In this document: positions 1 through 9,794 of the stretch, piece by piece
Layout: every line of letters begins with the position of its first letter
Position numbering within the stretch: position 1 is the stretch's first letter
Origin: Planctomycetota bacterium
Lineage (GTDB): Bacteria > Planctomycetota > Planctomycetia > Planctomycetales > Planctomycetaceae
NCBI GenBank assembly: GCA_027618475.1
Contig: JAQCEJ010000004.1
Span: forward strand, 1-64,000
DNA: 64,000 nucleotides
Direction: 5' to 3'
Position numbers and translations under genes: made by a program
The notes under the pieces: generated by a model
Databases searched by the model: none
What the model was told of the DNA's origin: nothing
What the model saw: the letters and a program-made list of their open reading frames with translations, nothing else

Positions 1-1033
1 CGTACCGTAAGGGACCGACGTACTTCTGGAACGATGATCGCGCAAGGGTGCCATCGCGGACTCGATGCCACCAGTGAAAGAGTTGGTCAGAGAGTTCCAA
101 GAGTGACTTGCCGATCTCGGCGCCGTCATTTTCCCGGTCGATCATGGCTTGAAAGTCGCGCCGCAGGTGCGCCCAGCATAACTGCCGACGCTTGATCCAG
201 GTGTACGCCGTCCAACGATCCGAGGTCAGTACACGGTTGTAGTTCTCGCCGAGCATTTCGCGGATGACTTTCGCGCCGCGTGTTCCGGCAATAGTAAATA
301 CCGTGGCGACTTGCGTCACTGCGACCCAGAGCCAAGCCTTGCTGCGATTCTCTCGCCAAGAGGTTTCATCCGCCCCCGCGTCTTGGCTGCGAACATACTC
401 GCGTAACTCTTCGACCGGCGCTTCGAGGCTCTCGCTGGTAGCCCGTTCGAGCTTGCAGACCATGCCCGTGGAGATGGTCAGTCCGAACAGATCGGCGGCC
501 AAGGATTGGATCGGCCGTTTACCGAGTCGATAGGCCCCCGCCAGCAGACTCAGGACGGCCTGCAAACGTGGTCCGAACGCGCCACGCGGCACACCCGGTG
601 GAAGTTGGCCGCAGGTCTTTGCTCCACATTCGTCGCAAATCAGCCGGTGCAGGCAATACTCGGTAACAACCGGCTCGATGGGCGGCAACTCGGCGACTTG
701 ATGCCGCAGCGGTTCAGGATCGTCGCCGAGCAACTCAGTGCCGCAACTGCGGCACGTTTCCGGCTTGATGTCGAACGACTCGTTGACCTTCTCTGGCGGC
801 ACCAAGTCGCGGCGGTGCGGCTTGTGACCCGGCTGCCCACCACGTTTCTTTCCGGTGGGACGTTTCGGCGGCGCACGCTTGACTGACGGTGGATCGGACG
901 AGGGCGGCTTCGACGAGTTAGAGGAATTCTGGTTCAGCCGCGCCTTGAGTTCGGCAACCTCGCGCTGGAGGTCCCGGATGATCTGATGGCAGAGGGCCAA
1001 GTCGTCAGGCAGTGGGGCGGCGTCCGTACTCAT
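1..1033 (-). CDS. IS66 family transposase (partial, C-terminus outside window)
   Basis: Manual translation from ATG at 1033: MSTDAAPLPDDLALCHQIIRDLQREVAELKARLNQNSSNSSKPPSSDPP...GKKRGGQPGH...CRSCGTEL...GADETSWRENRSKAWLWVAVT...SDRWTAYTWIKRRQLCWAHLRRDFQAM; open to position 1. Confidence 0.92.
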   Translation of the reverse strand, partial: MSTDAAPLPDDLALCHQIIRDLQREVAELKARLNQNSSNSSKPPSSDPPSVKRAPPKRPTGKKRGGQPGHKPHRRDLVPPEKVNESFDIKPETCRSCGTELLGDDPEPLRHQVAELPPIEPVVTEYCLHRLICDECGAKTCGQLPPGVPRGAFGPRLQAVLSLLAGAYRLGKRPIQSLAADLFGLTISTGMVCKLERATSESLEAPVEELREYVRSQDAGADETSWRENRSKAWLWVAVTQVATVFTIAGTRGAKVIREMLGENYNRVLTSDRWTAYTWIKRRQLCWAHLRRDFQAMIDRENDGAEIGKSLLELSDQLFHWWHRVRDGTLARSSFQKYVGPLRY

Positions 1034-1163
1034 GCCCCACAGCGGAACGAAAACCGGCAATCAGGGCAAGACCAGTTTGTGACCGGGAAAGCTCGAAAAC
1101 GTCGAAAATCAGCCGTTTGGCCTGCCCGCGATTTTTTGGCTTACATGGGGTGTGAACGGTTAC
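1..1163 (-). mobile_element. IS66-family insertion sequence (right part, truncated by window start)
   Basis: Minus strand begins GTAACCGTTCACACCCC (terminal-IR-like) at 1163, followed by an IS66-type transposase ORF running off the window edge. Confidence 0.85.
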
Positions 1164-2624
1164 CAATTCTATTCTGAGCCTCACCGTTTGGCCGGATAAA
1201 TCCCCTAAGTCCGAGCCTGCTTTCCACAACATCGCCTGCGACAGCGAATCGCCGTACAACTCGGGACTGTCGGCCAGTGCAAAACCTTCGATCGGTTCAC
1301 CGGCTTCATTCTGCACTTCGATGCGAATGCTCCCGGCGGCGGAGGTTGAATAGTTGAGCATCAGCTTGTTGCCGGTGAATGTGATCGGTTTCGTGATCAA
1401 CTCACCTCCCGAGAGGGGGGCAGTAACCGAGACGAAACCATCGACGCGAATCGTCTGCCGACGAATGTACGCCGTACGGTCTTGCAAGGTACTTTCGGTG
1501 ACATAGATCGAAATTTCGGGGGGAGCGTCGTCGATGGCAGAGGCGGTTTCGACGAGTCCCCAGTTTTGATAACAGTCACCGTAAAACCAGCTGTCGGTCT
1601 GACGCAGCCCGGGACGGATGAACGATTCGGGCCAGACGCGAAACGTGTGCGCATCGCGGCTGCTCATGAACATCCCATCGGTGATCGCCGTCCCCTCGCG
1701 CGGCGATTTCGCACCACGAAGTTCACGATACTCGGAGCGGGGAAGTCCCTTCGCCGCAGCGGTCCACCCCCGGTCGATATATCGCGTGGGAAAGCCGAGA
1801 AAAATATGGGGAGCCCGGTAATACGGAATGATGCCGTTCGTGTAAAGTTCGCTCACCCGGCCTGGTGTGTATTCGAGAAATGTCGGCTCGGTCCAGGTGA
1901 TAAAATCTTTCGATGTGCAGGTACGGATATCGCGGCCATCTTTGAAGTCGCGATGGTATTCGCGATACTCACCGCGCACGGCGTCCCAGAAAGCGAGATT
2001 CTGCGAATCGAAAGCACCGAGCGTAATCACCGGCTTGTCGGACATCAGCTCCCAGTGAATCGCGTCGGCCGATTTGAGGGTGTACATTCCCTTTCCGTTA
2101 TTCCCTTGCCCATAGCCGATCGCTTTGTATCGGGCATCCTCGGCTGCGTCGGGGTTGGGATCTTTGAACGGCGTGAAGTTATGCCGGCCGAGGCCGTCCC
2201 AGACGATGTTGTTATCCATTGAACCGTCGAATTCATAAAGTTCGAGATTCGGCTTCGACCAGTAGATCCCGTTTTCGCTTTCGGCATAGCAATAGACCTC
2301 GCGGTGCGGTTCGGTGTATCCCTCCAGAGTGTAATCGACATGCACACCCCGATAATACATGCGGTAAATGCCTTCGTCCTCGAATACCGTAATGTAGTTG
2401 ACGCCATTTCCTTCCCAGGGCAGATCGGTAGAAAAGGAAATCTCCTGCAATGTCGGATGATGCAACTGCTGCCGGGCCTCGCCGGTGAGCGATTCGATGA
2501 GAAATTCATCGGTGAAAAGTTCAAGCCGTGAACCGATAGAGATCGGCTCGTCGGCGAAACCTTCCATCGCGCCAACGCCACCGAACAGAACAAATAGAAG
2601 TGAGATCAAACGGAGAGCGGTCAT
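1164..2624 (-). pseudogene. Secreted glycosidase-like (five-bladed beta-propeller / GH43-GH32-like) protein, 3' end truncated by IS66
   Basis: ORF 1005..2624 with signal peptide and propeller-like motifs (YRMYYRG, YCYAESENGIYWSKP, ARYKAIGY). Native sequence ends at ...GQTVRLRIEL, after which the frame reads into IS66. Confidence 0.75.
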
Positions 2625-2770
2625 CGAGGCTGTTCCTTTCCGCTGCGAAGATGAATCAAGGCTGACAACGAGATACGACGCCGTCGATTAGATCACCTTC
2701 GACACATGCATTCAAGCAACCAGCCGGCAGGAAGAATAAAGGGAGCACATCCTGCGAAGAGCGCGCAAAA

Positions 2771-2805
2771 TGAGCCCTCGGATTAGCAATCAATCCAAGG
2801 GCTCA
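2771..2805 (-). terminator. Hairpin terminator downstream of tRNA-Ser
   Basis: TGAGCCCTCGGATT-agcaatc-AATCCAAGGGCTCA near-perfect stem. Confidence 0.6.
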
Positions 2806-2807
2806 TC

Positions 2808-2897
<90 letters not shown>

Positions 2898-3286
2898 AGT
2901 GCGTGGGAACATCGGGATTTCACGCCATAACTGCCTGAACACCCGCTTCCTCATGCCACGTCGCAGATGATTGCCGACGAGACATACAAGAAGTTTAGCT
3001 CACGATCATAAACTCAACAAGGGAAGCGTCAGGAACTTCGGGCAACCCCCGTTAAAACCGGCATAACGCGATCATATTGCTGAGATTTAACCGCTGGAAA
3101 CAGAGGGCGACGAGCGTTTTGCCCAGCTTCAGACAGATAGAGCCGGTCGGTCGCTTGCCGGTTCGTTTTTTTTTGCTAGACTGTGATTCTCGAAATCGAA
3201 CGCAGGCTGTTTTGCTGTCACGGGGAGAACCTCGGCGATGTCAAACGTGTCGAATTGTCGTTCGAGATGGGGACCAGAAAAAACGT

Positions 3287-3360
3287 GGCGGAGTAGCTCA
3301 GCTGGTTAGAGCAGCGGAATCATAATCCGCGTGTCGGGGGTTCGAATCCCTCCTCCGCTA
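3287..3360 (+). tRNA. tRNA-Met(CAT)
   Basis: GGCGGAGTAGCTCAGCTGGTTAGAGCAGCGGAATCATAATCCGCGTGTCGGGGGTTCGAATCCCTCCTCCGCTA; full cloverleaf, anticodon CAT. Confidence 0.93.
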
Positions 3361-3658
3361 CTTTCTTCAGCCAGCGACGCTGGCTGACTCTCAACGCCAA
3401 ACCCTTGTTCCGGCAAGGGTTTATTCTTTTCGACGTCCGCTTCTTCATCTATCTCCGCCGACTCTCCCTGTGACACTGGGTGACTGTTTGCGTCATCCGA
3501 CGCCAGAAGTTTGGCAAACATGTGTGCAAACTTTTCCATCTCCTCAGAACTGGCTGACTCGATCGACTTCAGTTGCGGTGGAGCCGGCAGGCCATTGCTC
3601 GATCGGCCAGATCCAGATGCGTGTAGGTGTTCATCGTCAGGTCGACGTTATTGTGAGC
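3306..3658 (-). pseudogene. Remnant of a tyrosine recombinase/integrase C-terminus with a frameshift, overlapping tRNA-Met
   Basis: Minus strand HNNVDLTMNTYTHLDLADRAMA, the integrase C-terminal signature, then a frame change to ...LPAPPQLKSIESASSEEMEKFAHMFAKLLAS..., ending inside the tRNA. Confidence 0.75.
3398..3430 (+). terminator. Rho-independent terminator after tRNA-Met
   Basis: CAAACCCTTG-ttccgg-CAAGGGTTTATTCTTTT. Confidence 0.65.
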
Positions 3659-4347
3659 AGAATTACCGGGCGAAAGTAACCGACGACCACCGGCACGCGG
3701 GCGAGCGTCGATTGCATCACGCGCACGGTCCAGTTGAGACCGAGTTGTTGCGAAAGGTGATTCACCACGACGAGAATATGTTCCGTCACCGGCGATGTGC
3801 CGATACGTTTCAGCCGGAGGAGCGTGTACCAACCGAACAGCGGGCGGAACGAGCAGATGATGACGCCCAGCGTCCAGCCGGCGACGATCCATTCGAGATA
3901 CGGCTCGAAGAAGTGATGAATCCGTTCGGTCCATGTGAGATCGTACGGTTTGACGTCGCGCGGGGAGGGGAACGGTTCGTTTCGCATCGCCGGCGGTTCA
4001 TCGATGGCGACGGGAATCGGTTGCGTTGAGGGAATGATTGGGTCGTGAGGCATGATTGGTTCGGCCGCAAGCGGAATCTCTTCCACGACGGTGGGAGCGA
4101 TCATCTCGGCTCGTTCGACGTTCGACGCTGTCGGTTGCATCGTCCACGTGACGATCGGCAGAATTACCGCGGCGGACATCACGAACATCAACACAACATA
4201 ACGAATCGAAGCGTTGCGACGCCGCATGAGACGCATCACGACGACGGCGACGAGCGCCACGAGTGTGAACTGCCAGAGCGAGTGGATAAGAATCCAGCCG
4301 AGGCGTTCGACGGCAGTTTCGGAGAGCGGAGCGAAGAGAGGGTTCAT
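3658..4347 (-). pseudogene. Truncated BlaR1/MecR1-like M56 peptidase
   Basis: MNPLFAPLSETAVERLGWILIHSLWQFTLVALVAVVVMRLMRRR...RVPVVVGYFRPVILL, stopping just before the expected HExxH region and running into integrase sequence. Confidence 0.8.
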
Positions 4348-4578
4348 ATGTCGTCGTCCGTTGTTCGTGGTCAGTTGTAAACCCTCTCCCGGCGGGAGAG
4401 GGTCGCCGCGAAGTGGCGGGGGGGGGGGGGGGGGGGAGATCTCGGCGTTCGAATGTGTGCAATCGCATCTCAATGCTCCCTGCGCCCCTCACCCGGATGT
4501 TGCGCATCCGACCTCTTCCACGGGGAGAGGTGTATGAGGAAAGTTCCCCCTTGCTTGCGATTCGGGCCAGATTCTGAC

Positions 4579-4971
4579 TCATCCCTCATTCTTCCCTTCC
4601 AATTCGTCGAGCAGTTTTCGGGCTTCGTCGATCTCGGATTTCGTCGCTTTGCTTTTCGAGAGGGCTTGGAGCACGAGGCTCATTGCTGAGCTGTCGTAGA
4701 CCTTTTCGATGAGTTCGTTGAGAATCGTTTTCGAGGCCCTGTCGCGGGTGATCGCCGCGCTGTAGATATGCGGCGTCGCCTGTTCGTCGCGTTTGACAAG
4801 TTTTTTGGTGAGCATCACCGAGAGCATCTTGACGGTGGTCGAGTAGTTGGTCCCTTTGGCTTCGTTGAGCCGGGTATGAACGTCTCGGACGGGGGAGGGG
4901 CCGAGATCCCACAAAATCCGTAGGATTTCGAGTTCGACGGCCGTCGGTTGAGCAGAGCCGAGTTCGCGCAT
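4579..4971 (-). CDS. BlaI/MecI/CopY family transcriptional regulator
   Basis: AVELEILRILWDLGPSPVRDVHTRLNEAKGTNYSTTVKMLSVMLTKKLVKRDEQ; RBS-like GGGGAGA before ATG at 4971. Confidence 0.88.
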   Translation of the reverse strand: MRELGSAQPTAVELEILRILWDLGPSPVRDVHTRLNEAKGTNYSTTVKMLSVMLTKKLVKRDEQATPHIYSAAITRDRASKTILNELIEKVYDSSAMSLVLQALSKSKATKSEIDEARKLLDELEGKNEG

Positions 4972-5037
4972 GGATGTCTCCCCGAGCAGAAATAGCGAAA
5001 CCTTTCGCTGAGTCAAGGCCGGTAATGGATAATTGAC

Positions 5038-5430
5038 AGTTGATAATAGACAATGGAAGAGGCTGCTATTGCTTCAGATTGAGCTTGGCCGATTTGATGA
5101 TGCTGGTGAGGAGTTTCAGAAGTTCGACGGCATCGGCGTGGATCGAGGCGAAGGACTTGGTGTCCAAATATTCGGTCGCTTTCAGCATTTGCAGCCAGTA
5201 TTCGGTTTCGTTGGCCTCTTACAGCGCGATGCCATTTTTGTGGACGAAGTCCGCACGGCTTTCAGCCTGTTCGGCTTCGCGGACCAGCGCACCAATCGCG
5301 GTTCCGGAACGAAGTAATTGCTTGGCGATAACGTATTCATTCTTTTCAGCATTCAAATGCTTATAGAGCTTCACCATGCGTACGGCAAACGCGAACGACT
5401 TTTCTTTAACAACATTGTCCATTATCAATT
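5038..5430. repeat. Inverted repeat pair bounding the four-helix-bundle mini-gene
   Basis: Plus 5038-5055 AGTTGATAATAGACAATG vs reverse complement of 5413-5430 AATTGATAATGGACAATG (16/18). Confidence 0.7.
5066..5428 (-). pseudogene. Four helix bundle protein (S23/IVS-encoded family), interrupted by in-frame TAA
   Basis: ORF 5219..5428 VVKEKSFAFAVRMVKLYKHL...YVIAKQLLRSGTAIGALVREAEQAESRADFVHKNGIAL*, continuing in frame as EANETEYWLQMLKATEYLDTKSFASIHADAVELLKLLTSIIKSAKLNLKQ. Confidence 0.8.
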
Positions 5431-6652
5431 AGGATTGCAACCGCCGTTGTCTCAGCTGGTCGACGACCACCGCCATCACGATGATCACGCCGAGGATAAT
5501 GTCTTGCAGCGGATTTTTGAGGCCGAGAATGACGCAACCGCTGCCGATGACGGCCATAATCGTCGCTCCGGTCAGAGTCCCGAGCACCGAACCACGGCCG
5601 CCGCTCAGGCTTCCTCCGCCGATAACGACAGCGGCGATGATCTGGAGTTCCATCCCTGTGCCCGACGTTGGATTGCCGCTTTTGAGCCGGCTGAACTGGT
5701 AAATCCCCGCGATGCCGACGAACAAACCGGCGAGCGTATAGACGGCGATTTTATTGCGGGTCACATTCACGCCGCATAATCGTGCCGTCGATTCGTTTGA
5801 CCCGAGAGCGAACACATACCGGCCGAAGACCGTATAACGAAGCACCAGCGAGAGGACGATCGAGAGAGCGATCACGAACCAGACACCTGTAGGAAATCCC
5901 CAGTACAACGATTCGCTGCGCAGGGTGAGCATTTCTTGAATCCACCCGGGAACTTGCTCGCCGACATTCGGGCGAACCGTCGTTTCGTTCGCCACGATTT
6001 TTGCGAGACCCAGATACAAGGTCATCGTTCCCAAAGTGACGATAAACGGGATCACTCGCAACGTACTGATGAGCAGACCGTTGAGAAAGCCGGTCGCACA
6101 CCCCGTCAGCAGAGCGGCAAAAATCGAGAGCGTGGCGTTCCAGATCTTGTACCGGGGTGCCAGCGATTTCAACCGGTCCTGTTCGGCTTGCAAATCGGCG
6201 ATGCGCTGTTCGATGGCCTCGACGTTGTTCTCTTCGGGTTTACGCCGGGCACGCGAAAGTTCGTTGTTCGCCTCGTTAAGGCGTTGTTGCACGCCGATTA
6301 CATTATCACCTTGTGTGATCAACACAGCCACATCGTTGAGCAGGCACCACGCGAGCACCGTCGCGCTGAGAGCGAGTGCCGTTCCTGCCGAGAGATCGAT
6401 ACCGCCGGAGATAATGATCAGTGTCATGCCGAGCGCGGCCACGGCAACGCTCGCCGTGTGCGTCGCAATGGTCGTCTGATTACGGGCATCGGTAAAGGTT
6501 GGCGTCTCGTTGACCATACGATCGGCCATCGCGAAAAAGAGATAAACGGCTCCCAGCGCGAGAAACGGGCCAAGCACGCCGCTCAGCCAACCTTTAAGAC
6601 CGCGTGATGTCGGCGACGCTGCGATCGTCGGCGTTTTTTCCTGTGTATTCAT
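5429..6652 (-). CDS. Sugar ABC transporter permease (RbsC-like) with coiled-coil insertion
   Basis: [73 protein letters not shown]; start MNTQEK overlaps the upstream ABC ATPase stop. Confidence 0.9.
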   Translation of the reverse strand: MNTQEKTPTIAASPTSRGLKGWLSGVLGPFLALGAVYLFFAMADRMVNETPTFTDARNQTTIATHTASVAVAALGMTLIIISGGIDLSAGTALALSATVLAWCLLNDVAVLITQGDNVIGVQQRLNEANNELSRARRKPEENNVEAIEQRIADLQAEQDRLKSLAPRYKIWNATLSIFAALLTGCATGFLNGLLISTLRVIPFIVTLGTMTLYLGLAKIVANETTVRPNVGEQVPGWIQEMLTLRSESLYWGFPTGVWFVIALSIVLSLVLRYTVFGRYVFALGSNESTARLCGVNVTRNKIAVYTLAGLFVGIAGIYQFSRLKSGNPTSGTGMELQIIAAVVIGGGSLSGGRGSVLGTLTGATIMAVIGSGCVILGLKNPLQDIILGVIIVMAVVVDQLRQRRLQS

Positions 6653-8163
6653 GGGGTTTTTCTCGTTTCGTCGGACTCCGACGCAATTGCCGCTTTTAGA
6701 ATTTCTTCTTCCGTCCAATCGGCCGTCGGTCGAACATCGCGAAGCCTGCCTCGCGACATCACGGCGACACGATCGCAAATCGCCAGCAGCTCGGGCATGT
6801 ACGAACTGACGAACAGCACGCTTTTGCCCGCCGCTGCCTGTTCGCCGATCAGTCGATAGATTTCGACTTTCGTACCGACATCAATGCCGCGTGTCGGCTC
6901 ATCGAGCAACAAAATATCGGCCTGCTGATGCAACACGCGGGCGATCGCCACTTTTTGTTGATTGCCCCCTGATAGATTCTGAACCGCCTGTTCTTGCGTC
7001 GCGGTTTTGATGCGCAGCGTGTCGATCCAATCGGCAACGGCCCGCCGACGGGAATGGAGCTTCAACCAGCCCCACTGCGAATACGGGTGCAATCGACTGT
7101 ACGTGAGATTGTCGGCGATCGAACGAGATTGAGCGAGCCCTTCCCCCTTGCGGTCTTCCGAGACGAAACCCATTCCCGATTGAATACGCGATTGGGGGGT
7201 CGCCAGCGGCGTCAATTCGGCGACCTTGACGATGCCGCTGCGGACCGTATCGAGAGCGAACAGGCTGCGCAGCAGTTCCGTTCGCCCGGCGCCGACCAGG
7301 CCGGCAATGCCGAGAATCTCACCCCGATGCAGGTCGAACGAGACATCGATCGGCGATTTATACCCCGTCAGACCTTTCGTCGTGAGCAACAGCGGGCCAA
7401 TGGTGTGTGGCACGCGCGGGAACAGTTCATTGACGCTCCGTCCGACCATCATCGAAATGAGCTGCCCGGAAGTCGTTTCTTTCAACTCGCCGTGACCGAC
7501 CGACGCCCCGTCGCGCAGAACGACGAAATCATCGCAGACGTTTTTAATCTCTTCGAGAAAATGACTGATGTAAATGATGCCGATCCCTTGCGACTTCAGC
7601 CGTTTGATGACGTCGAACAAATGCTCGACGTCACGCTGCGTGAGGGAACTTGTCGGTTCGTCGAAGACGATCAACCGGGCCTGCATCACAAGGGCTCGCG
7701 CGATTTCAACGAGCTGCTGAGCGGCGATCGACAATCGATGGACGGGAAGGTGCGGCTGGAGTTCAGGGTGTCCGAGCAATTCGAGCGCCTGCAACACGCG
7801 AGGCCGCTGTTGGTTGCGCTGCAACACTCCCCACCGGTGCGTTTCCTGTCCGAGCATGATGTTGTCTTCGACCGACAGGTCGGGAGCCAGGTTGAGTTCC
7901 TGATAAATCATCGCGACACCCGCCTGCCGGGCTTCGTGCGGTCCCGAAGGAGAATACGAGACTCCAGCCATCTGCATCGTGCCGACGTCAGGAGCGTGTG
8001 CCCCGCTGAGCACCTTCATCAGCGTGCTTTTACCGGCACCGTTCTCGCCGAGTAGCGCGAGTGCTCGTCCAGCGGCGACCTCCAGCGAAACCCCGGCAAG
8101 AGCCTGCGTCGAGCCGAATCGCTTCTGAATACCGGACATGCAGAGCAGGGGAGTGGAGGTCAT
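6649..8163 (-). CDS. Sugar ABC transporter ATP-binding protein (RbsA-like, two ABC domains)
   Basis: Walker [25 protein letters not shown] signature, 504 aa. Confidence 0.93.
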   Translation of the reverse strand: MTSTPLLCMSGIQKRFGSTQALAGVSLEVAAGRALALLGENGAGKSTLMKVLSGAHAPDVGTMQMAGVSYSPSGPHEARQAGVAMIYQELNLAPDLSVEDNIMLGQETHRWGVLQRNQQRPRVLQALELLGHPELQPHLPVHRLSIAAQQLVEIARALVMQARLIVFDEPTSSLTQRDVEHLFDVIKRLKSQGIGIIYISHFLEEIKNVCDDFVVLRDGASVGHGELKETTSGQLISMMVGRSVNELFPRVPHTIGPLLLTTKGLTGYKSPIDVSFDLHRGEILGIAGLVGAGRTELLRSLFALDTVRSGIVKVAELTPLATPQSRIQSGMGFVSEDRKGEGLAQSRSIADNLTYSRLHPYSQWGWLKLHSRRRAVADWIDTLRIKTATQEQAVQNLSGGNQQKVAIARVLHQQADILLLDEPTRGIDVGTKVEIYRLIGEQAAAGKSVLFVSSYMPELLAICDRVAVMSRGRLRDVRPTADWTEEEILKAAIASESDETRKTP

Positions 8164-8308
8164 GACGAGGTGCAGTGGTCTTGAAAGAAGAGATTTACCC
8201 CGCAGTGTGATGAACCGTTAAAATTTTCGCAGGAGGCAAGTATTTCAAATGTCTCCACAGATTCTCGCGACGCAAGCATTTATCCGCAATCCATGTCGTA
8301 GATTTGAA

Positions 8309-8501
8309 ACACAGAGATCGCAGAGGAGACAGAGAACAAGAGTAAAACCAGATTTAGCGGTGTCAGTGAACGGATTGATCACACGAAGCATTATCCACGC
8401 TAAGGCATAATGATGAGTGCCGTGTTATTACAGCAGAGTGCACTGAGGAAAAGCCAAAGTCGAAAAATTACTGAGTGACTTTACCTCTGCGATCTCAGCG
8501 T
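8309..8501. repeat. Inverted repeat pair (ACACAGAGATCGCAGAGG ... CCTCTGCGATCTCAGCGT)
   Basis: 18-bp arms (8309-8326, 8484-8501), 16/18 complementary, in an intergenic region. Confidence 0.6.
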
Positions 8502-8550
8502 TTGTATAAAAAGCTGAGACCGAAACACGCCGCGGGTATACTCCCGAAAT

Positions 8551-9579
8551 CTACTCTTCGTATTGTTCGGGTTTGAGCAGCATTTGCATTTCGGGAGTAT
8601 TCATATTCTCAGGAGTCGCCACGTATTCGCCGGTGTCGATTCGCTTCTCGACGGTCTCGCCATGGAGTTTCTGTATCATTGTCTTGACCGAAAGATATCC
8701 CATTTTGACTGGGTCTTGCAGGACGATGGCGTTGACGTCGCCCGACGTCATGCCGTCGATTAACGGATTGTTCGGATCGAACGCCACGAAGTTGACTTTC
8801 CCCTTCAGTTCGAGCAGATCGAGTGCCCCGAGCACTCCGGTGGCGTTCGGTTCGCAGACGGCGAAAATACCGTTCACTTCGTCTTTATATTTTCCCAGCA
8901 CTTGCGTGGCCTTGGTGAGCGATTCTTCGGGAGTGGTACCGGCATATTCGTCGGCAGTCAGAAGATTCACCTGCGGGAACTCGTTGGCGAGCGTGTCGAG
9001 AAATCCCTGTTCGCGCTGCTCGGTGCTTTCGCTCCCCGCTTTGTAACGAAGCATAATCACATTCCCGCCCTCTTCGAGCAGGCGTCCCATTTCGCGTCCG
9101 GCGAGTTCGCCTCCTTTGTAGTTGTCGGTGGCGACGTAACTGATGATATGCGTCTCGTCGTCGAGTCCGCTGTCAAAGATCACGACAGGAATTCCCTGTT
9201 CGGTGGCGTCGACAACCGATTCGACCAGTGCTTGAGAATCGAGCGGCGCGAGACAGATACCGTCAACTTTGCTGGTGATGAAATTTTCAACAACGGTGAT
9301 CTGCCCGTTGGTATCACTTTCGAGCTGAGGACCGCTCCAGAGAATTTCGACATTTCCGAATTCTTTGGCGGCCTTTTCGGCACCGGCATGAACCGATTTC
9401 CAGAATTCGTGCGATGTTCCTTTGGGAATCACCGCAATGCGATATGTTTTGTTGATATCGTCTTTCACCGCGGAGGCCTTCGACGCGGAAGAACCGCCGT
9501 CAGTAGGAGAAGGTTCCGAAAATGACGAACCACAACCGACGAGCGCACAAAGAATAAGAACAACGGCCCAGCGTTTCAT
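8551..9579 (-). CDS. Sugar ABC transporter substrate-binding lipoprotein (Peripla_BP_4, RbsB-like)
   Basis: MKRWAVVLILCALVGCGSS lipobox; GTSHEFWKSVHAGAEKAAKEFG; TSKVDGICLAPLDSQAL. Confidence 0.9.
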   Translation of the reverse strand: MKRWAVVLILCALVGCGSSFSEPSPTDGGSSASKASAVKDDINKTYRIAVIPKGTSHEFWKSVHAGAEKAAKEFGNVEILWSGPQLESDTNGQITVVENFITSKVDGICLAPLDSQALVESVVDATEQGIPVVIFDSGLDDETHIISYVATDNYKGGELAGREMGRLLEEGGNVIMLRYKAGSESTEQREQGFLDTLANEFPQVNLLTADEYAGTTPEESLTKATQVLGKYKDEVNGIFAVCEPNATGVLGALDLLELKGKVNFVAFDPNNPLIDGMTSGDVNAIVLQDPVKMGYLSVKTMIQKLHGETVEKRIDTGEYVATPENMNTPEMQMLLKPEQYEE

Positions 9580-9794
9580 GGGGGATTTCCTTGAATCTCG
9601 AAACCGACGAAAGGAGCGGCCGACGACGAATGGAATCGTCTCAGCAACCCGATTCATCGTATCAAGCCTGCCGAAGAGAGTCGAGCGACAGGTCATCAGA
9701 CTGTCGTAGTCCGTGTACCGCCCAATGCGTTCAGCCTCTTATAGGCGAAGGTCCGTCGTCATCGAGGTCCGCTCGATGACAATCGGAGAGGGCG

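Noticed and set aside
1482-2222. 246-aa plus-strand ORF
   Set aside because: Antisense shadow of the glycosidase-like gene, no recognisable domain.
3306-3360. Peptide GGGIRTPDTRIMIPLL as a real protein end
   Set aside because: This is a translated tRNA-Met; only the upstream part looks like an integrase remnant.
6994-8055. 353-aa plus-strand ORF
   Set aside because: Antisense to a clear RbsA-like ATPase; a by-product of high-GC codon usage.
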